DNA of 11,567 nucleotides from Actinomycetes bacterium. Lineage in GTDB: Bacteria > Actinomycetota > Acidimicrobiia > Acidimicrobiales > RAAP-2. Of this stretch, positions 6,551-11,567 are shown piece after piece (positions within the stretch are counted from its first letter, which is position 1; each line of letters starts with the position of its first letter). Where the stretch lies: positions 1-11,567 of the forward strand of contig JAJZMN010000083.1 in assembly GCA_021850345.1 (NCBI GenBank), written 5' to 3'. Under the pieces are notes generated by a model. The model saw only the letters and a program-made list of their open reading frames with translations. It was not told where the DNA came from and did no database searches. Made by a program: the position numbers and the translations under genes.

Positions 6551-6673
6551 CCCACGCGCGGCCGACGGCCGGCGTCCCGCACGCCGTCCGCCGGGGCCGA
6601 GCCGCACCGGGAGAGCCCCGGGGCTGGAGCTCGCCGGCCGACCGGGCCGGCACGGACCTGGAGTGCACTGACG
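6551..6673 (+). promoter_or_regulatory. Structured leader between DUF177 and rpmF
   Basis: This 123-bp gap contains several GC-rich inverted repeats. The first is a hairpin CGGCGT-cccgc-ACGCCG (6570-6586). It competes with two overlapping alternatives: GACGGC (6564-6569) with GCCGTC (6583-6588), and CCGGCG (6569-6574) with CGCCGG (6589-6594). Next is the 12-bp palindrome AGCCCCGGGGCT (6614-6625). Last is a 7-bp stem GCCGGCC (6633-6639) with GGCCGGC (6645-6651) and loop GACCG. A GGAG (6660-6663) lies 10 bases before rpmF. There is no T-run. It may be a regulatory or processing leader for L32, or simply chance pairing in GC-rich DNA. Confidence 0.45.
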
Positions 6674-6853
6674 ATGGCCGTCCCGAAGAAGAAGACATCG
6701 AAGGCGAAGGGCCGGAGCCGTCGCGCCGCCAACTGGCGTCTCGAGGCCCCCCCGCGCAGCGTCTGCCCCCACTGCCACCAGGCGAAGCTGCCGCATGTGG
6801 TGTGCCCCAACTGCGGCTGGTACAAGGGCCGCCAGGCGGTCGAGGTCGACTGA
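6674..6853 (+). CDS. rpmF: 50S ribosomal protein L32, zinc-ribbon form
   Basis: This 59-residue protein of the large ribosomal subunit begins MAVPKKKTSKAKGRSRRA, the L32 N-terminal signature, followed by NWRLEAP. It carries a complete zinc ribbon: CPHC at 31-34 and CPNC at 44-47. It is thus the C+ form, rather than the zinc-free C- paralogue that some actinobacteria make under zinc limitation. Length is normal. ATG at 6674 has GGAG ten bases upstream. It sits between DUF177 and plsX, the classic yceD-rpmF-plsX order. The plsX start lies shortly after its stop, so the two are likely cotranscribed. Confidence 0.97.
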   Translation: MAVPKKKTSKAKGRSRRAANWRLEAPPRSVCPHCHQAKLPHVVCPNCGWYKGRQAVEVD

Positions 6854-6890
6854 GGTGGCGCGCCGCCGCACCGGCGCTGGGGACCCGGCC

Positions 6891-7934
6891 GTGCGGACGG
6901 TGCCGCTGAGCTCGCTGCCGGTCGCGGTCGACGCGATGGGCGGCGACAAGGCGCCTGCCGAGATCGTCGCCGGCGCACGCAAGGCTGCCGAGGAAGGCGT
7001 CCCGGTGGTGCTGGTCGGCGTCCCCGAGCGGCTCGGAGACACCGGCGACCTCGAGGTGGTCGCCTGCACCGAGGTCATCGGCATGGACGAGGACCCGGCC
7101 CAGTCCGTCCGGCGCAAGAAGGACTCCTCGCTCGTGCGCACCGCTGAGCTCGTCCGCGATGGCGTCGCCTCGGCGATGGTGAGCGCCGGCAACACCGGCG
7201 CCACGATGGCCTCGGCCCTGCTCCGGATGGGGAGGCTCCCGGGCGTGGTGCGCCCGTGCATCGCGACGCCCCTGCCACGCCTGGGCCGCGAGCCCGCCGT
7301 CCTGGTGGACGCGGGGGCCAATGCCGAATGCACGAGCGCGATGCTCGTCCAGTTCGCGCAAATGGGCGCCGCGTACGCGGCCGCCCGCTACGGCGTCTTG
7401 GATCCCGGAGTCGCGCTGCTCTCGATCGGCGAGGAACCGACCAAGGGCACGCCGCTCGTGAAAGAGACCCACGCCTTGCTGGCGGCGGGCGCCGGGGTGC
7501 GGTTCGTCGGCAACGTGGAAGGGAGAGACCTCCTGCCGAGCCCGGCGGACGTGGTCGTGACCGACGGCTTCACCGGCAACGTGACCCTCAAGGCGCTCGA
7601 GGGCTCGCTGCGCTTCATCGTCGAGACCCTCTTCGAGGTCTTCTCGACCGACGAGCAGACCAAGCTCGCCTCAGAAGCCCTCCTCCCGCACCTGCTCCCG
7701 ATCGCCGCCGAGCTCGACCCGGAGAACACCGGGGGTGCGATGCTCCTCGGGGTCGACGGGATCTGCGTGATCAGCCACGGCTCGTCGAGCGCGACCGCCA
7801 TGCACAATGCGGTGCGGATCGCCCACGACCTGGCAGGGCAGGACGTGACGTCGCTGCTCGCCGCCGCGGTCCGGCGCAACGGTGCGCGGTCGCCCGAAAC
7901 CGCCGATGCCCTTGGCATGCTCAAGTCTCGGTAA
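6891..7934 (+). CDS. plsX: Phosphate acyltransferase PlsX
   Basis: PlsX converts acyl-ACP and phosphate to acyl-phosphate, the donor for PlsY in the first step of phospholipid synthesis; it is a peripheral membrane enzyme. The product shows VAVDAMGGDKAP (DAMGGD at 14-19), VSAGNTGATMASAL, LVDAGANAECT, LLSIGEEPTKGTPLVKE, FVGNVEGRDLL and VVTDGFTGNVTLKALEG, with the C-terminal GGAMLLGVDGICVISHGSS. With GTG at 6891 it is 347 residues, and GGGGA (6879-6883) lies seven bases upstream. A second in-frame GTG at 6855 (359 residues, one base after the rpmF stop, with GAGG upstream) is possible, and GTG 6900 also exists; the start is therefore uncertain by a dozen residues. Its substrate carrier ACP is encoded 36 bp downstream, and FakA upstream makes the same product, acyl-phosphate, from free fatty acids. 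Confidence 0.95.
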   Translation: MRTVPLSSLPVAVDAMGGDKAPAEIVAGARKAAEEGVPVVLVGVPERLGDTGDLEVVACTEVIGMDEDPAQSVRRKKDSSLVRTAELVRDGVASAMVSAGNTGATMASALLRMGRLPGVVRPCIATPLPRLGREPAVLVDAGANAECTSAMLVQFAQMGAAYAAARYGVLDPGVALLSIGEEPTKGTPLVKETHALLAAGAGVRFVGNVEGRDLLPSPADVVVTDGFTGNVTLKALEGSLRFIVETLFEVFSTDEQTKLASEALLPHLLPIAAELDPENTGGAMLLGVDGICVISHGSSSATAMHNAVRIAHDLAGQDVTSLLAAAVRRNGARSPETADALGMLKSR

Positions 7935-7937
7935 CAT
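7932..7937 (+). promoter_or_regulatory. Possible -10 element before acpP
   Basis: TAACAT overlaps the plsX stop codon and lies 33 bp before the acpP GTG. TTGGCA (7912-7917) resembles a -35 box, but the 14-bp spacer is shorter than the usual 16-18. If real, it would give acpP extra transcription independent of plsX, which fits the high abundance of ACP. The evidence is weak. Confidence 0.22.
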
Positions 7938-7970
7938 CCGAGCGTTCCGACCATCGACCCGGGAGCCCTC

Positions 7971-8267
7971 GTGCCCGCTGAGACCCACATCGAGCGTGGT
8001 CCCCTCGACCGCCAGGCGGTGTTCGAGCTGATCAGGGACCAGCTCGCCGACATCCTCGAGACCGAGCCCACACGGATCAGCGAGGGTTCGTCGTTCGCCG
8101 AGGACCTCGATGCGGACTCCCTCGCCCTGATCGAGCTCGTCGAAGCGCTCGAGGAAGAGCTCGGAGAGCGGACCGTGGGCTTCCGCATCGACGACGAGGA
8201 CCTCGAGGACCTGCGCACCGTGCGTGACGCCGTCGACTATGTGGTCGCCAAGCTCGGAGAGAGCTGA
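7971..8267 (+). CDS. acpP: Acyl carrier protein
   Basis: ACP carries growing acyl chains on a phosphopantetheine arm in type II fatty acid synthesis. The 98-residue acidic product has the attachment motif DLDADSL, with the modified serine at 50, in helix II (LALIELVEALEEELGE). It is about 20 residues longer than E. coli AcpP. Roughly 10 extra residues lie at the N-terminus, and the loop before helix III is enlarged (ERTVGFRIDDEDLEDL in place of a shorter IxIPDEDAE-type segment). The C-terminal VRDAVDYVVAKL helix is typical. GTG at 7971 has GGGAG (7961-7965) five bases upstream. It lies between plsX and rnc, as acpP does in many genomes though usually with fab genes between; none are present here. 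A dedicated carrier for another pathway is possible, but the context favours the housekeeping ACP. Confidence 0.92.
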   Translation: MPAETHIERGPLDRQAVFELIRDQLADILETEPTRISEGSSFAEDLDADSLALIELVEALEEELGERTVGFRIDDEDLEDLRTVRDAVDYVVAKLGES

Positions 8268-8277
8268 AACGGGCCAC

Positions 8278-8973
8278 GTGGAGGGCGTCACCGCCGGCGC
8301 GGTGAGGCTGGCCGAGCGCCTCGGTCACGAGCTCACGGGCCCGTCGCTGCTCCAGCAGGCCCTCTCGCACCGGAGCTGGTGTGCGGAGCAGGGCGGTCTG
8401 CCGTCGAACGAGCGGTTGGAGTTCCTCGGCGATGCCGTGCTGGGCCTCGTGGTCGCGGAGTACTGCTACCGGCGGTTCCCCGAGATGCCCGAGGGCGAGC
8501 TCGCCAAGGTCCGGGCGGCGGTCGTCAACGCACGTGTGCTCGCAGAGGTGGCCGAACAGCTCGGCATCGGCGACGCCCTCCTGCTCGGGAAGGGCGAGGA
8601 GGCGTCCGGCGGCCGGACGAAGCCGTCGATCCTGGCGGACGCGCTGGAGGCGGTGCTCGGTGCCCTGTACCTCGAGGCTGGCTGGACCGCCGCCGAGCGC
8701 GTGATCTCCACCTTCCTCGGGCCGCGGATCGAGCGGGCGGCTGCCGAGCCCGACGACTTCGACCAGAAGGGGCTCCTCCAGGAGCTCACCGTGCGCCAGG
8801 GTGAGGGGATCCCCCGCTACGTGGTGGTGGGGTCCGGTCCCGACCACGACCGGCAATTCGAGGCGGCGGTCTTCGTGAACGGTGTCCGTCGCGGCGAAGG
8901 CGTCGGCGGGACGAAGAAAGACGCCGAGCAGGAAGCGGCCCGCCAGGCGCTCTCGGAGCTGCGCCGTGCCTGA
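8278..8973 (+). CDS. rnc: Ribonuclease III
   Basis: RNase III cleaves double-stranded RNA, notably rRNA precursors and structured mRNA leaders. The 231-residue product has the catalytic domain followed by a C-terminal double-stranded RNA-binding domain. The signature NERLEFLGDAV begins at residue 44. The acidic residues matching E. coli E38, D45, D114 and E117 are E45, D52, D121 and E124 (SILADALEAVLG). The binding domain runs from about QKGLLQELTVRQ to TKKDAEQEAARQALSEL. GTG at 8278 is 10 bp after the acpP stop, with only a weak Shine-Dalgarno; a GTG at 8302 is an alternative that would trim eight residues. Earlier ATG codons in frame lie inside acpP. The 3' end overlaps mutM by eight bases. 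Confidence 0.96.
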   Translation: MEGVTAGAVRLAERLGHELTGPSLLQQALSHRSWCAEQGGLPSNERLEFLGDAVLGLVVAEYCYRRFPEMPEGELAKVRAAVVNARVLAEVAEQLGIGDALLLGKGEEASGGRTKPSILADALEAVLGALYLEAGWTAAERVISTFLGPRIERAAAEPDDFDQKGLLQELTVRQGEGIPRYVVVGSGPDHDRQFEAAVFVNGVRRGEGVGGTKKDAEQEAARQALSELRRA

Positions 8974-9868
8974 GCTCCCCGAGGTCGAGACCCTCCGCCT
9001 GGACCTGGCCAAGGAGGTCGTCGGCAAGAAGATCAAGGCCGTGGCGGTGACGAACGGCCGCTCCGTCCGGCGACATGCGAGCGCGAAGCACTTCCGTGCG
9101 CTGCTCGAAGGCAGGACCATCAAGACGGTCGGGAGGCTCGGCAAGTACCTCCTGTGCACCTTGGACAGCAAGGACACTCTGGTCATCCACCTCGGGATGA
9201 GCGGCCAGCTCCTTCGCGTGAAGAGCGCCAAGGAGCCGAAGCCCAAGCACACCCACGTCGTCATCACCTTCACCCAAGGTGGCGAGCTCCGCTACGTCGA
9301 CCCCCGGACCTTCGGCGAGATGTTCGTGTCCAGCCCGATGGCGGAGGGGGCGACGACCAACGGCTCCTCGCTGCCAGCGGGGATGGGGAGCGGCGACGGT
9401 GCCGCGCTGCGGCGCCAGGTGCCCGAGCTCGCCCACCTCGGGTTCGACCCGATCGAGGACGTGATGAGCTGGGACCGCTTCGGCCTGCTCCTGCGCCAGC
9501 ACCGGACCGGGCTGAAGGCGCTCCTCATGGACCAGGAGTTCGTGTCGGGCATCGGCAACCTGTACTCCGACGAGATCCTCTTCAGCGCGGGCCTCCGCTT
9601 CGACCGGCCGTCGGACGGCCTGTCGGCGACCGAGGTCCGCCGTCTCTACCGGGCCATGGTCGAGACCCTCTCCGAGGCGATCAAGCACCGGGGGTCCACG
9701 CTCGTCGACGAGCAGTACCGGGATCTCTTCGGGGAGGCCGGGGACTACCAGGGCAGCCACCAGGTCTACGACCGCGAAGGTCAACCGTGCCGGCGCTGCC
9801 GGAGCCCGATCGTGCGCGCGAGGGTGGGCGGCCGCTCGACCTTCTACTGCGAGCACTGCCAGGTCTAG
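8966..9868 (+). CDS. mutM: Formamidopyrimidine-DNA glycosylase (MutM/Fpg)
   Basis: Fpg removes oxidised purines such as 8-oxoguanine and cuts the abasic site. The 300-residue product starts MPELPEVET; the proline exposed after Met removal is the catalytic nucleophile, which fixes the GTG start at 8966 (GGAG 8955-8958 lies seven bases upstream). Other features are GRLGKYLL (Lys60 as counted), HLGMSGQL, YVDPRTFGEM, and the helix-two-turn-helix region EFVSGIGNLYSDEIL. The zinc finger cysteines are at 275, 278, 295 and 298. PELPEVET rather than PEGPE indicates Fpg, not endonuclease VIII. Between DPRTFG and HLG there are about 39 residues against 17 in E. coli Fpg, a Gly/Ser/Ala-rich insertion that explains most of the extra length. 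It overlaps rnc and precedes smc, as in other actinobacteria. Confidence 0.97.
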   Translation: MPELPEVETLRLDLAKEVVGKKIKAVAVTNGRSVRRHASAKHFRALLEGRTIKTVGRLGKYLLCTLDSKDTLVIHLGMSGQLLRVKSAKEPKPKHTHVVITFTQGGELRYVDPRTFGEMFVSSPMAEGATTNGSSLPAGMGSGDGAALRRQVPELAHLGFDPIEDVMSWDRFGLLLRQHRTGLKALLMDQEFVSGIGNLYSDEILFSAGLRFDRPSDGLSATEVRRLYRAMVETLSEAIKHRGSTLVDEQYRDLFGEAGDYQGSHQVYDREGQPCRRCRSPIVRARVGGRSTFYCEHCQV

Positions 9869-9900
9869 CGGGACCGGAACCTCCCGCGAGGACGGTCCCG
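9869..9900 (+). terminator. Strong hairpin after mutM, possible terminator without T-run
   Basis: CGGGACCG (9869-9876) and CGGTCCCG (9893-9900) form a perfect 8-bp stem starting right after the mutM stop. An inner stem of CCTC (9880-9883) and GAGG (9888-9891) closes a CCGC loop. The downstream bases are G/C-rich with no T-run, so it is not a canonical intrinsic terminator. Actinobacteria do use such hairpins at gene ends, and it may separate the mutM and smc transcripts or protect the 3' end. Confidence 0.5.
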
Positions 9901-9921
9901 GGCGCGGCCCCAGGCCGTTGG

Positions 9922-9927
9922 TAGGGT
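9922..9927 (+). promoter_or_regulatory. Possible -10 element before smc
   Basis: TAGGGT fits TANNNT and ends nine bases before the smc ATG at 9937. It would allow a very short leader after the hairpin that follows mutM. I see no clear -35 box, and the Shine-Dalgarno is poor (AGGG at 9923-9926, ten bases from the start). Weak evidence. Confidence 0.25.
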
Positions 9928-9936
9928 CGGCTGGCG

Positions 9937-11567
9937 ATGTTCCTCAAGTCCCTCAGCATGAAGGGGTTCAAGTCGTTCGCGGACCCGACGGTGCTCGAAT
10001 TCGAGCCCGGGCTCACTGTGGTGGTCGGGCCCAACGGGAGCGGCAAGTCCAACGTGGTCGACGCCGTGACCTGGGTGCTCGGCGCACAGGGTCCGCGCTC
10101 GCTCCGTTCCCAGAAGATGGAGGACGTGATCTTCGCCGGCACGTCCAGCCGGCCCGCGCTGGGGCGAGCCGAGGTCTCGCTCACGATCGACAACAGCTCG
10201 GGGAAGCTGCCGGTCCCGATGGCGGAGGTCACCATCACGCGCACGTTGTTCCGCTCGGGGGACAGCGAATACGCGATCAACGGAACGCCCTGCCGGCTTC
10301 TGGACATCCAGGATCTCCTCAACGACTCGGGCGTCGGCCGCCAGCAGCACATGATCATCGGGCAGAACCAGCTGGACGGCGTGCTCACCGCTCGTCCCGA
10401 GGACCGCCGGGCGGTCATCGAAGAGGCGGCGGGTGTCCTGAAGCACCGCCGGCGACGGGAGCGGGCGGAGCGGCGACTCGCCGCGACCCAGGAGAACCTC
10501 GAACGCCTCGGTGACCTCGTGCGTGAACTGCGCCGTCAGATCCGACCCCTCGAGCGCCAGGCGGCGGCCGCGCGTTCGCATGCGTCGATCGCTGCGGAGC
10601 TGCACGCGCTGCGGGTCCACCTCACCGGCGCCGAGCTGACCGAGCTCGGTGTGCGCCAGGAGAGGGCCGCGGCCGACCTGGCTGCGCTCGCGGGCGAAGA
10701 AGCGCGGCTTCGCGAGGCGCTCGACGCCCTCGACGCCCAGGCCGCGGCGACCGCGGCCGAGCTCTCCTCGGGGCGCGAGCAGGATCTTGCGGGTGCCCTC
10801 GCAAGCGTCCAGGCGCTCGTGGAGCGGGCGAAGGGGTTGGGCAACGTGCTGCGCGAACGGGAGCGGGCGCTCGCGCAGGCGCTCGACGCCGCGGCCGACG
10901 TCGACGTCGTCTCGACCCTCGAGGCCGAAGGCGCGCGGATCGCGGGCGAGCTCCGCGAGGTCGAAGCCGACGAGCGGGGGCTCGCGCCCGAGCTGGAGGG
11001 GATCGCCCGGCGGGTCTCCGCCCTCGACGAAGAAGTAGCGGCGCACCGCTTGCGTTGGGGTGACGGTGCGGAGCTCGACGCGGCGACGAGAGCGCTCGAC
11101 GCGCTCCGCCAGCGCATCGAGCTGCAGCTTCGCGCGGTGGAGCACGACGAGCTCGAGATCGCCGCGCTCGACCAGCGACTCGATGCGGAGCGGACGCGGG
11201 CCGCATCGTTGGCGGCGGGCGGGGCGGAGCTCGACGCGCGGTGGGCGGCGCTCGAGCAGGAGGCCACGCGGCTCGCTTCGGAGGTGACCGAGGCGGAAGC
11301 CCGGCATCAGTCGGCGCGCGCTGCGGCCGATGCCGCGGAGGGCGCGGCCCGCGCGGCCGACCAGGAACGCCATCGCAGCGCGGCGCGTGCCGAGGCGCTG
11401 GCGCGTGCCTTGCACGAGCTCGAGGGCGCGGGAGGCAGAGAGGTCCTGTCCGACGTCGAGGGGGTCGTCGGCTCGCTCGTGGACCTCGTCGAGATCGATC
11501 CCGGCTGGGAGGCCGCCTTCGAAGCCGCCGCCGGGGCGGCGGTGTCGGCAGTCGTCGTGTCAGGCCG
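9937..11567 (+). CDS. smc: Chromosome partition protein SMC, N-terminal part (3' end outside window)
   Basis: SMC is the ATPase arm of condensin (with ScpA and ScpB), which loads near the origin and aligns the chromosome arms. The first 543 codons are visible and the frame is open to the right edge. The head has Walker A GPNGSGKS (31-38) with SNVVDAVTWVLG after it, a QKMEDVIFAGTSSR segment, and IIGQNQLDGVLTARPEDRR then IEEAAGVLKHRRRRERAERRL. The last leads into a long Ala/Glu/Arg-rich coiled coil at about residues 170-500. The hinge begins near residue 507 (EGVVGSLVDLVEIDPGWEAAFEAAAG). The second coiled coil, the ABC signature motif and Walker B lie outside. The start at ATG 9937 gives the typical MFLKSLSMKGFKSFADP; a 67-bp hairpin-bearing gap separates it from mutM. 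The motif reads GQNQ where most SMC proteins have GQG or SQG. Confidence 0.96.
   Translation, partial: MFLKSLSMKGFKSFADPTVLEFEPGLTVVVGPNGSGKSNVVDAVTWVLGAQGPRSLRSQKMEDVIFAGTSSRPALGRAEVSLTIDNSSGKLPVPMAEVTITRTLFRSGDSEYAINGTPCRLLDIQDLLNDSGVGRQQHMIIGQNQLDGVLTARPEDRRAVIEEAAGVLKHRRRRERAERRLAATQENLERLGDLVRELRRQIRPLERQAAAARSHASIAAELHALRVHLTGAELTELGVRQERAAADLAALAGEEARLREALDALDAQAAATAAELSSGREQDLAGALASVQALVERAKGLGNVLRERERALAQALDAAADVDVVSTLEAEGARIAGELREVEADERGLAPELEGIARRVSALDEEVAAHRLRWGDGAELDAATRALDALRQRIELQLRAVEHDELEIAALDQRLDAERTRAASLAAGGAELDARWAALEQEATRLASEVTEAEARHQSARAAADAAEGAARAADQERHRSAARAEALARALHELEGAGGREVLSDVEGVVGSLVDLVEIDPGWEAAFEAAAGAAVSAVVVSG

Noticed and set aside
5807..7333. A 508-codon reverse frame over DUF177, rpmF and plsX
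   Set aside because: It covers three well-supported forward genes and has no recognisable motif.
8882..8965. An N-terminal extension of MutM
   Set aside because: It would place residues before the catalytic proline, which must follow the initiator Met; the GTG at 8966 is required.
9865..11415. A 516-codon open frame antisense to smc
   Set aside because: It is the complement of the coiled-coil codons, with no domain and no ribosome binding site; smc is unambiguous on the + strand.

Overview
The window is a stretch of bacterial core chromosome with very high G+C (third codon positions almost always G or C) and heavy use of GTG starts. Of the 12 starts I can place, nine are GTG and only three ATG. 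The gene order (fakA-like, recG, rsmD, coaD, a SepIVA-like DivIVA protein, DUF177, rpmF, plsX, acpP, rnc, mutM, smc) and a SepIVA-type gene next to DUF177 and rnc point to an actinobacterium. The long acyl carrier protein with an enlarged loop, and rpmF-plsX-acpP sitting between DUF177 and rnc, suggest the Acidimicrobiia or a relative. That class-level guess is inference.

Left part (1-2886): the C-terminal third of a FakA/YloV-type fatty acid kinase, translationally coupled through GTGA to a complete RecG helicase. Next comes a reverse-strand MFS transporter (2965-4251), convergent with recG and divergent from rsmD; it looks like an accessory insertion into an otherwise collinear housekeeping block.

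Middle part (4290-6853): rsmD, coaD and the SepIVA-like gene are tightly coupled (GTGA and ATGA overlaps). An 88-bp gap with a hairpin and four perfect copies of an 11-bp repeat then leads to the DUF177 gene. A 123-bp gap packed with GC-rich inverted repeats leads to rpmF, a 59-residue zinc-ribbon ribosomal protein L32.

Right part (6891-11567): plsX, acpP, rnc and mutM are packed closely. A strong hairpin separates mutM from smc, which runs off the right edge near the start of its hinge domain.

Together the genes cover phospholipid precursor supply (FakA, PlsX, ACP), CoA synthesis (CoaD), ribosome and RNA maturation (RsmD, DUF177, L32, RNase III), DNA repair and chromosome organisation (RecG, MutM, SMC) and cell envelope or septum growth (SepIVA-like). 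I see no phage, IS element, CRISPR array, tRNA, rRNA or defence gene. No convincing new multi-gene system is visible; the items most worth a second look are the 11-bp repeat that ends in the DUF177 ribosome binding site, the structured rpmF leader, and the inserted transporter.
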